Assembly (NCBI GenBank): GCA_020402865.1
Contig: JADBYT010000002.1
Location: 1 to 64,000 of the forward strand
Reading direction: 5' to 3'
Source: Bacteroidota bacterium
Lineage (GTDB): Bacteria > Bacteroidota > Bacteroidia > Palsa-965
Length of the DNA stretch: 64,000 nucleotides
Shown: positions 32,799-42,178 of the stretch, one piece after another
Position numbering within the stretch: position 1 is the first letter of the stretch
How the letters are laid out: every line of letters begins with the position of its first letter
Position numbers and translations under genes: made by a program
Notes under the pieces: model-generated
The model's input: only the letters and a program-made list of their open reading frames with translations
The model's database searches: none
What the model was told of the DNA's origin: nothing

Positions 32799-34352
32799 AT
32801 GTCGAACGTACTTACAGACAATTACGGCATTGCAGAAGCGCTTGAACAGCTTGGCATCCGCGAAATGAACTACGGCGCCTCTACCGGCGTGCAGCACTGG
32901 ATTACTTCCGGTCCCCGCATTGATTCATACTCTCCTGCCGACGGGCAGCTTATTGGCAGCGTAAATCAGGCCACAGCCGAGGATTACGAAAAGGTAATGC
33001 AGGCCGCCGAGGCTGCATTTCCCGTATGGCGCATGATGCCTGCGCCCAAGCGTGGTGAAATTGTTCGCCAGATGGGCGAGGAATTCCGCCGCCACAAAGA
33101 AGCCCTGGGCAAACTCGTTTCTTACGAAATGGGCAAAAGCCTGCAGGAGGGCCTTGGTGAGGTGCAGGAAATTATCGACATCTGCGATTTTGCCGTGGGT
33201 CTTTCGCGCCAGTTGTATGGCCTTACCATGCACAGCGAGCGTCCGCGTCACCGTATGTATGAGCAATGGCATCCGCTGGGCATTGTGGGTGTTATTTCGG
33301 CGTTCAACTTCCCGGTAGCGGTGTGGAGCTGGAACACCATGCTGGCATGGGTTTGCGGCGATGTATGTGTGTGGAAGCCTTCTTCCAAAACACCGCTTTG
33401 CGCTGTAGCCTGCCAGAACATTATTACCGGCGTATTGCGCCGCAACAATGTGCCCGAAGGGGTAAGCGGCGTGCTCATCGGCAATCCCGTTGGCGATCTG
33501 ATGAACAACGACAAGCGCGTGCCGCTCATTTCATTTACCGGTTCAACCCGTATTGGACGCATTGTGGCTGCGGCAACCGCACAACGCTTTGCGCGCAGCA
33601 TTCTGGAACTCGGTGGCAACAATGCGATCATCGTTTCACAGCATGCTGATCTGAACATGGTGCTTGTGGGCGCTGTGTTTGGTGCAGTGGGTACAGCCGG
33701 TCAGCGTTGCACCACCACCCGCCGCCTCATCATTCACGAAAGCATTTACGATAAAACACTGAGCGTGCTGAAAAATGCTTACGGCCAGCTCAAAATCGGC
33801 AATCCGCTTGATGCAGCCAACCACGTAGGCCCGCTCATCGACAAAAAAGCGGTGGAAGATTACCTTAACGCCATTGCCAAAGCCAAAACCGAAGGCGGCA
33901 AAGAAGTGGTTGAAGGCGGCGTACTCAGCGGCGAAGGTTACGAAAGCGGCTGCTATGTAAAACCCTGCATCATTGAGGCAAAGAACGAATTCCACATTGT
34001 ACAGGAAGAAACCTTTGCCCCCATTCTGTATGTAATGAAGTACAGCACCATTGAGGAAGCCATTGCCATGCAAAACGGCGTTCCGCAGGGCCTTTCTTCA
34101 TCCATTTTCACCACCAACATGCGCGAAATGGAAACCTTCCTCTCGCACGAAGGTTCAGACTGCGGCATTGCCAACGTAAACATCGGTACATCCGGTGCCG
34201 AAATCGGCGGTGCTTTCGGTGGTGAAAAAGAAACCGGCGGCGGCCGCGAATCAGGCTCTGATGCCTGGAAAGCCTACATGCGCCGTCAAACCAATACCAT
34301 CAACTACAGCACCACGCTTCCGCTGGCGCAGGGTATTCAGTTTAATTTCTGA
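32799..34352 (+). CDS. ALDH7-type aldehyde dehydrogenase (aminoadipate-semialdehyde dehydrogenase-like)
   Basis: 517 residues, ATG start. ALDH signatures: NFPVAVWSWN, PSSKTPL, FTGSTRIGR, ELGGNN with catalytic E270, and GTAGQRCTTTRR with nucleophile C304. Length, the GQRCTTTRR form and the NVNIGTSGAEIGGAFGG ending are those of the antiquitin (ALDH7A1/AmaB) group, which oxidises alpha-aminoadipate semialdehyde to alpha-aminoadipate in lysine breakdown, using NAD. In Bacteroidota this gene can also serve in aldehyde detoxification. It has its own promoter-like boxes, a palindromic operator candidate and a terminator, so it is a single-gene unit under separate control. Confidence 0.92.
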   Translation: MSNVLTDNYGIAEALEQLGIREMNYGASTGVQHWITSGPRIDSYSPADGQLIGSVNQATAEDYEKVMQAAEAAFPVWRMMPAPKRGEIVRQMGEEFRRHKEALGKLVSYEMGKSLQEGLGEVQEIIDICDFAVGLSRQLYGLTMHSERPRHRMYEQWHPLGIVGVISAFNFPVAVWSWNTMLAWVCGDVCVWKPSSKTPLCAVACQNIITGVLRRNNVPEGVSGVLIGNPVGDLMNNDKRVPLISFTGSTRIGRIVAAATAQRFARSILELGGNNAIIVSQHADLNMVLVGAVFGAVGTAGQRCTTTRRLIIHESIYDKTLSVLKNAYGQLKIGNPLDAANHVGPLIDKKAVEDYLNAIAKAKTEGGKEVVEGGVLSGEGYESGCYVKPCIIEAKNEFHIVQEETFAPILYVMKYSTIEEAIAMQNGVPQGLSSSIFTTNMREMETFLSHEGSDCGIANVNIGTSGAEIGGAFGGEKETGGGRESGSDAWKAYMRRQTNTINYSTTLPLAQGIQFNF

Positions 34353-34372
34353 GTTAGCGAATCCAGTACTTT

Positions 34373-34411
34373 CTGCCACAACCAACTTATGTAGGTTGTG
34401 GCAGTTGTTTT
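34373..34411 (+). terminator. Intrinsic terminator after the aldehyde dehydrogenase
   Basis: 11-bp perfect stem ctgccacaacc (34373-34383) with its complement (34394-34404), 10-base loop, then ttgtttt. It lies 20 bp past the stop. Confidence 0.85.
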
Positions 34412-34498
34412 ATGTTAATAACATCACGCTCAAAACAGCAACCCAAATCATCAAAACCAAGTATATACAAAGTACCTCTGCGCTTTAACCGAGAATTT

Positions 34499-35755
34499 AT
34501 GAAAGTGAAAAAAAGAAACGCGCTGACACTCCTGCTTGCCTGTAATTTGTGGGCACTTACCATTTTTGCACAGCAGCCTGAATTACTCAAGCCCGGTTTG
34601 TGGCGCGGGGTGCTGAAGCTGAATGACACAACTGATTTACCCTTTTCGTTTTCGGTAGTGCCGGGTGCGAAACCACAACTGATTATCACCAACGGCGAGG
34701 AGCGTATTTTCGCCGAGCAGCTTAGCATTACTGCCGATTCGGTAACCTGGCGTATGCCGGTGTTTGATTCCGGCTTCAGGTGCAGGCGCGACAGCGCCAC
34801 GTCGTTTCACGGCATCTGGGTAAACCGCAACGGCAAAAATCCGGTGAATGTGCCTTTCCGTGCCGTACACGGGCAGGTGCGTTTCCCGATTGAGAAGCCG
34901 GGCTTTCGCGGAGCAACCATAGACGGGCGCTGGAGCACGATGTTTTCGCCGGGTACTGCCGACAGTACGGTTGCTGTGGGCGTTTTTACCACCACGCCTC
35001 GCGGTGTAATCGGCACTTTCCTCACCGAAACCGGCGATTACCGCTACCTGCAGGGCGATTTTGTGAAGGCCGACGTGTTTAAACTCTCGTGTTTCGACGG
35101 TGCACACGCATTCCTTTTCCGCGCGCAGATTTTGCCCGATGGCACCATCAGCGGCCGCTTCTGGTCGGGGAATACGTGGACAGAACCGTGGACTGCCTAC
35201 CGGAACGACAGTGTACAGCTGCGAAATCCCGAGCAACTGACCTGGATAAAAGACAGCAGCAAAATCGGCTTCACTTTCCGCGATTTAAACGGCAATCCGG
35301 TTTCGCTCAGCGACCCGCGCTTTGAGGGGAAAGTAGTAGTGGTGCAGCTCATGGGATCGTGGTGCCCCAACTGCATGGACGAAACGCGCTGGCTGGCCGG
35401 CCTGCATAAAAAGTATGCAAATTCCGGCTTTGAAGTAGTAGCGCTTTGTTTCGAACGCACAGGCGATACAGCACGATCAAATGCCAACATACGCCGCATG
35501 AAAGCCAACCTCGCCGCCAATTACCTTTTCCTCAACACCGGGCTGAGCAGTAAAGCGCAGGCTTCAGCTGCGTTGCCGTTTCTTAATGGCGTAATGGCTT
35601 TCCCCACTACACTTTACATTGACCGCACCGGCAACGTGCGCAAAATACACACTGGTTTCAGCGGCCCCGGAACCGGAGCAGACTACGAAAGATTCACTGC
35701 TGAAATGAATATCTTCATTCAGCAGTTGCTGGCCGAAGGAGCAGCGAAAGAGTAG
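34499..35755 (+). CDS. Exported TlpA-like thioredoxin-fold protein
   Basis: 418 residues from the ATG at 34499 (the open frame reaches 34412, but the signal peptide begins MKVKKRNALTLLLACNLWAL and ends IFAQQ). Residues about 25-250 form a beta-rich domain with no recognised family; residues about 260-418 are a TlpA/ResA thioredoxin fold with DLNGNPVSLSDPRFEGK, QLMGSWCPNC (C289, C292) and YIDRTGNVRKIHTGF. It probably reduces or relays disulfides in the periplasm. The gene is one of the Bacteroidota lineage of TlpA proteins with extra N-terminal domains. It is convergent with the patatin-like gene, with 14 bp between the stops. Confidence 0.85.
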   Translation: MKVKKRNALTLLLACNLWALTIFAQQPELLKPGLWRGVLKLNDTTDLPFSFSVVPGAKPQLIITNGEERIFAEQLSITADSVTWRMPVFDSGFRCRRDSATSFHGIWVNRNGKNPVNVPFRAVHGQVRFPIEKPGFRGATIDGRWSTMFSPGTADSTVAVGVFTTTPRGVIGTFLTETGDYRYLQGDFVKADVFKLSCFDGAHAFLFRAQILPDGTISGRFWSGNTWTEPWTAYRNDSVQLRNPEQLTWIKDSSKIGFTFRDLNGNPVSLSDPRFEGKVVVVQLMGSWCPNCMDETRWLAGLHKKYANSGFEVVALCFERTGDTARSNANIRRMKANLAANYLFLNTGLSSKAQASAALPFLNGVMAFPTTLYIDRTGNVRKIHTGFSGPGTGADYERFTAEMNIFIQQLLAEGAAKE

Positions 35756-35769
35756 AGGGTAATAAACCG

Positions 35770-37947
35770 TCAGATATTCACCAGCGATGTTTCCTGATGT
35801 TTGGTGTCAAACAAATCGCAGCCAATTTTATACCCTAGTTCCCGGTAGGCTTCAAACTGCTTCTCATCAAAAAACTGATCGGCGGTTGACTGGTGCGGGA
35901 ATTCGGGATGTACGCCTTTATAGCTGTACACATCGGTTGGCAGGTTTTTCACCATGGTCAGTTTGAGGTAATACAACGTGCCTTTTTTGCCCGAAGCGTA
36001 GTTGATGTCGGCCACAGCAAAACCGCGCTGCGCCAGTGCATATTTAGCTATGAATATTTTATTTGCACTGTCGGTTTCAGTTTCCGGAAGAAGATCGCTT
36101 AGCGGATATTCTTTTCTGAATTCAATCTCTGCGCCAAAATCAACACGCACTTTTTCTACGGCATTGGCCAGATCATCAAAGTTGAACAGCGGATCGGCGC
36201 CACCATCAGACACCACGATTACTGAAAGTTCGCGGCGGATGAGTTCGTAAATGCCCAGATTTTCGAAGTGACCACCGTCTGAAAGCTGAATGTTCCGGTT
36301 GGTTTCCTTCAGTCCCCAGCCAAAAAGCTGGCCGTTTAATCCGGGGACAAAAAAGTTGGGCGGCATTTTCCACGGTTTTTTGTTCGGATTGGTCATCCAG
36401 AAACCCAGTCTGATGTTGAGAATAATAAACATCACCGAAACAATGGTGTTTCGCGTGGCACCTTCGCCCGAAACACCGGCGTTGGGATTTACTGCCGCAG
36501 CCGATGTGGCCATAGCGGTAGCCAGTGAAACACGGCGACTGAAATGCCGGTGCGTTTTATCGGTTTTGCACCAGCCGGTGGCGCTGCTGCCGCAGAAAAG
36601 TGGCGAAAGCACAAAGTTGTCGCCCCCCCGGCTTCTGAATTTTACTGTCTCCGAGTTTGCCAGAATGAGGTTGGTATTGATGAGGTGATAGGGCTTTTTG
36701 TTTTTGCCCTGACACATATCCTCAAGCAGCGTTTTATCGGCCGAAATGGCGGGTTGCCATTTATTTTCCTTCACGGCATCAGGCTCCGGCATAAATGTTT
36801 CCATTAAACGGTTACGCCAGATGCGGCTGGGCGAAATGAGGTTGAGGTTTACAAACACACCAAAGAAGAACGAAAGAAGTAAAAGACTGCCGCTGAAAAT
36901 AACGGGCCAGAAAAACCGCACTCCGCTGATGCTAACCGACTGCCCGAAGGCAATGCCTTTTTGACCGAGGAGGTAGGCAATAAAAGTAAGTCCGTAAATC
37001 AGCGAAAATGCCCCCAGATAGACCATTGTACCGGATATTGCACCTGAACTCTTATCGTGTTTCTGTGCTTTCCAGTATTGCCAGATACTTACAAGGATAC
37101 CAAACGATGTAGAACCACCCGCAAGCATCAGGCCTCCGCCCGAATTATTCAAATCATCAATCTGAAGGTGAATAAACGGGATCAATCCAAATAACAGAAA
37201 CAATAGAATAATCTTCCACAGCAAACCTGCCAGGCGTTGTGTGGTGATAAAATATTTGTATTTCGTTTCAGGACTTTTTTTGCTGCCAAACTTGGTGTAA
37301 AGGGAATAGTACATATTTAACAGAAGATATACACCGGTTAGGAGCATCGCAAGGGGTACAAAAATACCTTCGCCGCCAAACGATTCACGGGGAAGGCCAA
37401 GCAGTTCGCCAAAGTATCTGGTATCAAATGCCGATACGGCCACTAATATCCCCATGATCGATACAAACAAAAGCATGTAAACCAGCAGCGACATGAAAAT
37501 GCTGCGTACAGCCACACTTGCTACGGAGAGCAATCCCAGTTTGTCGGGTGTAAGATAATTGCTGTGCAGGCGTATATAATCAAGTCGTTTATTCCGCTCA
37601 GGATTATCACGTTTATTTCCCTGAGCGTCTTTATGCCCCAGCGGAAAATTTTCGGGCGTGGTGCCTGCGTTGTCTTTTTCCTGATGCAAGGCCCATGTAA
37701 GTGCCGTGCCCAGATAACCACCACCGGACACGGTTGACATGTAGTGCATTTTTTCGAGTTTCCGGTGTTTTACCATTGCCTGCATAACACCCATACCGAA
37801 AGAAGCCGAGCGGATGCCTCCGCCCGAAAATGCAATGCCATAAAGTGGCTCGTCGGTGCTCGAAGTCAGGTATTGTTTTTCTTCATGCAGTACCTCATGA
37901 AAATCATCAAGGGATGCAGAGCCGGGCTTTTGTTCGCTGTATGTCAC
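35770..37947 (-). CDS. Patatin/cPLA2-like phospholipase with a multi-helix membrane insertion
   Basis: 725 residues from a GTG at 37947 (no ATG nearby). Residues 36-100 hold the patatin core start: AFSGGGIRSASFGMGV (oxyanion loop) and STVSGGGYLG with the expected nucleophile S74. The catalytic Asp is in LSDGGHFENLG (D557). Between them lie about six helices (137-173, 194-214, 241-260, 270-289, 305-328, 345-370), so the two halves of the Ser-Asp dyad are separated in sequence by a membrane domain of about 240 residues plus a soluble stretch. Family role: hydrolysis of phospholipid or acyl esters. Whether the fold comes together is not visible but the motifs are intact. The N-terminus lacks a signal peptide, so the catalytic side is likely cytoplasmic. 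Confidence 0.82.
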   Translation of the reverse strand: MTYSEQKPGSASLDDFHEVLHEEKQYLTSSTDEPLYGIAFSGGGIRSASFGMGVMQAMVKHRKLEKMHYMSTVSGGGYLGTALTWALHQEKDNAGTTPENFPLGHKDAQGNKRDNPERNKRLDYIRLHSNYLTPDKLGLLSVASVAVRSIFMSLLVYMLLFVSIMGILVAVSAFDTRYFGELLGLPRESFGGEGIFVPLAMLLTGVYLLLNMYYSLYTKFGSKKSPETKYKYFITTQRLAGLLWKIILLFLLFGLIPFIHLQIDDLNNSGGGLMLAGGSTSFGILVSIWQYWKAQKHDKSSGAISGTMVYLGAFSLIYGLTFIAYLLGQKGIAFGQSVSISGVRFFWPVIFSGSLLLLSFFFGVFVNLNLISPSRIWRNRLMETFMPEPDAVKENKWQPAISADKTLLEDMCQGKNKKPYHLINTNLILANSETVKFRSRGGDNFVLSPLFCGSSATGWCKTDKTHRHFSRRVSLATAMATSAAAVNPNAGVSGEGATRNTIVSVMFIILNIRLGFWMTNPNKKPWKMPPNFFVPGLNGQLFGWGLKETNRNIQLSDGGHFENLGIYELIRRELSVIVVSDGGADPLFNFDDLANAVEKVRVDFGAEIEFRKEYPLSDLLPETETDSANKIFIAKYALAQRGFAVADINYASGKKGTLYYLKLTMVKNLPTDVYSYKGVHPEFPHQSTADQFFDEKQFEAYRELGYKIGCDLFDTKHQETSLVNI

Positions 37948-38132
37948 GGTGTAGTGGTTTCTGGCTAAAGTATAAATTGATTCAGCAATTCATACAAGCT
38001 GCAACGTTTTTCGTGTGTAAAACCGGGAATTATACCCGTTTTTTGAGCAATGAGTTTTTCAACAGAAATAGTTTACACGGTCATATGTTATTTAACATTT
38101 GTCTTTTACCTTGCAGATTAAAATCAACGCAA

Positions 38133-38627
38133 ATGGAACCGGTACACATTCACCTCATTGTAACACACTTTCCCATTATCGCTTCATTCCTTGGCGCCGT
38201 GGTGCTGGTGTGGGGAATGCTTTACAAATCAAAACCCACGCAAACAATAGCACTGCTTATTCTGGTTGCCTCGGCTGTAGGTGCGGCGATTTCTAATTTT
38301 ACCGGCGAGGCCGCCGAAGAAGTGGCTGAGCGCATTGCCGGTGTGTCACACAGTGTGATCCATGAACATGAAGAAGCGGCTGAGCTTGCTTTTGTGCTTC
38401 AGCTAGTAATGGGTGTGCTGGCGTTGGTTTCGCTTATTATGGCCTGGCGTAAATCGGCACTTACCCGTATTGCAACCATCGTAACCCTGCTGGTGGCGCT
38501 GGCTGCTTTTGTGTTTGTGGCCCGTGCCGGCTATTATGGCGGAATGATTCGTCACCCCGAAGCCACCGGGCAACTCCAGCCTGCAGCCGCCGGTGCGGAA
38601 CATGACGAGCCTGAATCTGAACATTAA
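38133..38627 (+). CDS. Small membrane protein, DUF2231-like
   Basis: 164 residues from the ATG at 38133; an in-frame opening reaches 37830, but it overlaps the opposite patatin-like gene start and has no membrane character. Four hydrophobic segments (about 9-28, 36-56, 86-106, 112-131) and conserved-looking His: HIHLIVTHFPI at the N-terminus, SVIHEHEEAAE before the third helix, and MIRHPEA near the end. The N-terminal H..L.THFPI pattern resembles DUF2231 membrane proteins, which may bind heme or metal; this is a family-level guess. It is followed by a strong hairpin terminator. Confidence 0.65.
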   Translation: MEPVHIHLIVTHFPIIASFLGAVVLVWGMLYKSKPTQTIALLILVASAVGAAISNFTGEAAEEVAERIAGVSHSVIHEHEEAAELAFVLQLVMGVLALVSLIMAWRKSALTRIATIVTLLVALAAFVFVARAGYYGGMIRHPEATGQLQPAAAGAEHDEPESEH

Positions 38628-38647
38628 CCACGTTTGTCTATAAAGCA

Positions 38648-38683
38648 AAACAGCCGGTAAATCGTAAGACTTACCGGCTGTTT
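38648..38683. terminator. Bidirectional hairpin between convergent genes
   Basis: 13-bp perfect stem aaacagccggtaa (38648-38660) and complement (38671-38683), 10-base loop, A-rich before and TTT after. It lies between the stops of the DUF2231-like gene and the convergent BNR/Ig gene and so probably ends both transcripts. Confidence 0.85.
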
Positions 38684-38700
38684 ATATAAATGCACAGTGT

Positions 38701-41700
38701 TTACTCTTTCACCACTTTCTGAATCAGCATACCCTCGCCGCGTGTAATGCGCAGCATATACATACCGGCAGGCAGCATGGAAGTGTCAATTGTTTCCCGC
38801 TCGCGGGTGGCTTGTGTGCGCATTACGCTGCGGCCAAGCGCATCAGTAAGTTCAAGCTGATCGCCTGCTGCAGCACCCTCAACCACAAACTGGTCGCGGA
38901 ACGGATTGGGATAAATGCTTACGCCTGCCAGTGTGTTTTCGCCAATGCCTACACAGGCATTTACGGTGTAAAGCACATAGGCCGTGTCTGAACATCCGCT
39001 GGCATTGGTGTAGGAATAACCAATATTAAACGTACCCACACCCGACACCGAAGGCGAGAACTGTCCGCCCGACACGCCGGGGCCAAAGTAATTGCCGCCT
39101 GCAGGCAGGCCGCCGGTAATTGTGCGCGGACCATCGGTTACACACAACACAGCCGGTGAGTTAAAAATTACGTTGGGCGAAGGCGCCACAGTAAGTGTAA
39201 TTTGTGTTTGCCCCGAACAGTTGAATACATCTGAGCCCGTTACCGTGTACGTAGTTGTAGAGGCTGGTGTAACTACCACGCTTTGTCCGCCAAGATTGCC
39301 CGGGTTCCAGATGTAGGTAAGTGCACCGGTGGCGCTAAGCACAACCTGTTCGCCCAAACACGCCACAGAGTCGCTGCTGGTGGCGGTGAGTACCGGCAAC
39401 GGGTTTACCGTAAGTGTAAGCGTATCGTTATCCGAGCAGTTGTTGTTATCGGTTACCGTAAGCACGTAAGTTGTGGTGGCCGGTGGCGTTACCGTAATTG
39501 AACTGCTGATCTGGTTGCCGGGAAGCCAGGCATAGTTGTTTGCACCGCTTCCGTTAAGTGTAGCCGAACTTCCTGCACATACTACGGTTGATGATGTAGT
39601 AATTGCAGCCACCGGAGCCGGATTCACTACAAACTGTACCACGGCTGTACCTGTGCAGCCGGTATTCATATCGGTGTATGAATAGGTCACAGGAAATGTT
39701 CCGGGGCCGGTCAACGCCGGGTCGAAGGTGTTTGAAAAAATGCCGGGGCCTGTAATGACCACAGGTAAATTGGCAGGCGGACATACAATTGCAGTGTCGT
39801 TTGCGCACAGTGTTACGGTAGAAACACTTGGAGTAACCACAGGCAACGGTATGGCGGTTACATTCACCGTATCGCTCGACGGGCAACCGCCTGCGCTCAC
39901 GCCATCTACTACATAGGCAATATTTTGTGTGGGCGTAACGGTAACTGTAGTGGAGGTTGAATTGAGCGGCGCCTGCCAGTTGTAGGAAGCCACACCGGTT
40001 GCAGTAAGTGTAAGCTGGTCGCCGGCGCACACGGTTGGTGCTGCAGGCGATACATGTACACGTGCAGTATCAACGGTAACGGTTATGGGTGTATTGTCCA
40101 CACATCCGCCCGTGCCCCCCGCGCTCAGCGTGTAGGTAGTGGTAACGGCAGGAGAAACGTTAATTGCGTTGCCCGCCACGTTGCCGGGATTCCATGTATA
40201 GGAAAGCGCATTGCCAACCACACTCAGCAGTGTGGAGTTTCCTGCACATATATTGGTAATGCCTGCGGTATCCACGGCAAGCTGCACAATGCTGATGCTG
40301 TCTCTGCCAATGGTGCAGCCCGAACGGGCGGTAAGTGTAACGGTGCCAATTGCGTTTACGGCAGTTGACGCCGTATTGGCGCCGTTGCTCCAGAGTAAAC
40401 TGTTATACGAGCCGGTTACCGAAAGCGTAGCCACTGCGCTTGTGCATTTGATGTAGCTTGAACCCTGATCAATGTTCACCGTGGCTGTGGGCTGGGCAAT
40501 GGTAAAGTCGCTGTTGGAAAAGGTCACGTTGTTCAGGAAACGGAAATTGGCGATGTTAATCGGATCGTTGGCGGTGAAGATGCCTACCACTGATGCAATT
40601 TTATACTGGCCTGCAGCCGGTTCAAGTACTTCGCGTGCAAAGTGCGGATAAAAAGCGGCACCATTTAATGTGGGCTGGCAGGCCGTTACATCACGCACGG
40701 TGGTCCAGGTTTGTGCAGTTACATTATAACCGGCAATAAACAGGTTGGGTGTTTGATTGGGACTGCCTGCGGTATAAGCACTATTGTCGGCCCAGCCGAA
40801 GAAGATTTTTGTTCCATCAGCCGTGCGTGTAATTTGTGGCGCCATGTCCATGGTGGTATTGTTAGGCGCTACGCCCCAGGTGCCGCGTCCGGCCTGTACG
40901 TTGGCAATATCCACCGCATTCCAAAGTCCGCTGGTTTTGGTAATGTCATACATGTGGTGCCAGAGCCCGAAGAACACGGCGTAGGCATTGTTCCCGTTGC
41001 AGATGGTGGTGAGCAGGTGCGGTTCGCCGTTTGCATCAACCGTTAGCGCCGATTCGAATGCCGTGGTGGCAAAGTTGCCGACTGCAATATTACCGGTGAT
41101 GCAGGGGTACTGGTTCAGGTCAACCTGCTCAGGTGCGCTCCAGGTGTTTCCGCCATCGGAGGTGCGCCAGAATACAGGATAGAACGAGTAGGGCGTGGGG
41201 CCCGGCGTAAGGTGCGTAAGCATTGATACCCAGCCGATCTGGCCGGAAGGATCAAACGCAATATGGTAATCGCCTACGTTGGGAAGGCCATTATACGCCA
41301 CATTGAAGTTGGGGGTAAGCGTGGTGTTAACCGTCCACGAAATATCAGTGCCTGTCCACTGGCCTTTAAGGATGCGCAGGCCTGTGGCATTGGTGCCGTT
41401 CCACACCAGATCCACAGCCCAGAATACGCCGGGTGCGCCCGTTACATACGAGTGCGGAATAAGTGTTTGTGTAGTGGCTGCCTGGTTGTAGTTTTCGGTA
41501 TTGCCTGTGCCGTTCAACTGGCGCACACCGTTTACATAGCCTGTCCAGGCCGAACCGGTAACTACAGGGGCATGGTATCCAATAAACGCATTGGAAGGCG
41601 TGGTATTGCCGGTAGGATTGTAGATTACCGCATTGGGATAACGTGCCGGAAGTGTAAGCAGCGGATTGACTACACCCTGATCGTTGGTCCAGGTATTTCC

Positions 41701-41937
41701 ACCGTCGGTAGAAATATCATAGCGAAGATTTCCTGAACTTCCGCCAAATGAAGTAGCATTGTTGCGGTGAATAAATACAACAGTATTCAGGTTTTTGTTT
41801 GCTGCAACAGGTGTGGTACCGTTACGGATATTGGTAAACATGTTGGATGCGCTTCCGTTGGCCACGCCCGTGGCACATGGTTGTGCAGCCAGCATACTTC
41901 CCAAAAATAATGAGGAAAAGAGTAGGAGTTTTTTCAT
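38701..41937 (-). CDS. T9SS-secreted protein with BNR/sialidase-like propeller and Ig-like repeats
   Basis: 1,078 residues, ATG start, signal peptide 1-18 (ends MLAAQ). The N-terminal half (about 40-480) carries Asp-box motifs STDGGNTW (about residue 75) and TSDGGNTW, marks of sialidase-type propellers, though the catalytic Arg triad and Tyr of sialidases could not be identified. From about 490 follow Ig-like units with W.PGN and TTTYT.T, of the same type as the second half of the giant protein, and two PAGG.Y.G.GV or GPGIFSNTFDP modules. A T9SS type A domain ends it (VSIYPNPFRDQFVV to IQKVVKE). Role: surface or extracellular glycan-binding or adhesion; enzymatic activity is doubtful. Confidence 0.9.
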   Translation of the reverse strand: MKKLLLFSSLFLGSMLAAQPCATGVANGSASNMFTNIRNGTTPVAANKNLNTVVFIHRNNATSFGGSSGNLRYDISTDGGNTWTNDQGVVNPLLTLPARYPNAVIYNPTGNTTPSNAFIGYHAPVVTGSAWTGYVNGVRQLNGTGNTENYNQAATTQTLIPHSYVTGAPGVFWAVDLVWNGTNATGLRILKGQWTGTDISWTVNTTLTPNFNVAYNGLPNVGDYHIAFDPSGQIGWVSMLTHLTPGPTPYSFYPVFWRTSDGGNTWSAPEQVDLNQYPCITGNIAVGNFATTAFESALTVDANGEPHLLTTICNGNNAYAVFFGLWHHMYDITKTSGLWNAVDIANVQAGRGTWGVAPNNTTMDMAPQITRTADGTKIFFGWADNSAYTAGSPNQTPNLFIAGYNVTAQTWTTVRDVTACQPTLNGAAFYPHFAREVLEPAAGQYKIASVVGIFTANDPINIANFRFLNNVTFSNSDFTIAQPTATVNIDQGSSYIKCTSAVATLSVTGSYNSLLWSNGANTASTAVNAIGTVTLTARSGCTIGRDSISIVQLAVDTAGITNICAGNSTLLSVVGNALSYTWNPGNVAGNAINVSPAVTTTYTLSAGGTGGCVDNTPITVTVDTARVHVSPAAPTVCAGDQLTLTATGVASYNWQAPLNSTSTTVTVTPTQNIAYVVDGVSAGGCPSSDTVNVTAIPLPVVTPSVSTVTLCANDTAIVCPPANLPVVITGPGIFSNTFDPALTGPGTFPVTYSYTDMNTGCTGTAVVQFVVNPAPVAAITTSSTVVCAGSSATLNGSGANNYAWLPGNQISSSITVTPPATTTYVLTVTDNNNCSDNDTLTLTVNPLPVLTATSSDSVACLGEQVVLSATGALTYIWNPGNLGGQSVVVTPASTTTYTVTGSDVFNCSGQTQITLTVAPSPNVIFNSPAVLCVTDGPRTITGGLPAGGNYFGPGVSGGQFSPSVSGVGTFNIGYSYTNASGCSDTAYVLYTVNACVGIGENTLAGVSIYPNPFRDQFVVEGAAAGDQLELTDALGRSVMRTQATRERETIDTSMLPAGMYMLRITRGEGMLIQKVVKE

Positions 41938-42178
41938 TTGCAGAGTATTAAGGTTAACAGCAATTTACAAGAAATAGCAACAGAAACTTGTATCAGGGCA
42001 TATTAATTTCATGATTTTGTCCATGTAAATCCTTTATTTCTTTCTTGCTGCACCCCAAAGTCTGAAATTCTGGTTTTGATTGTTGTTAAAGGAAGTTGTT
42101 ATTCACAAAAGATTATTTACCTTGTCGAGCCCTGTTGTAAACTCAAAGTCAACACACTACAAGGAAAAAATCCCAAAC

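Noticed and set aside
37830-38132. Longer start for the DUF2231-like gene
   Set aside because: The extra 101 residues overlap the start of the opposite patatin-like gene and have no membrane or signal character.
38701-41937. Active sialidase call for the BNR protein
   Set aside because: Asp-boxes are present, but the Arg triad and catalytic Tyr/Glu could not be placed; Asp-boxes alone also occur in non-enzymatic propellers.
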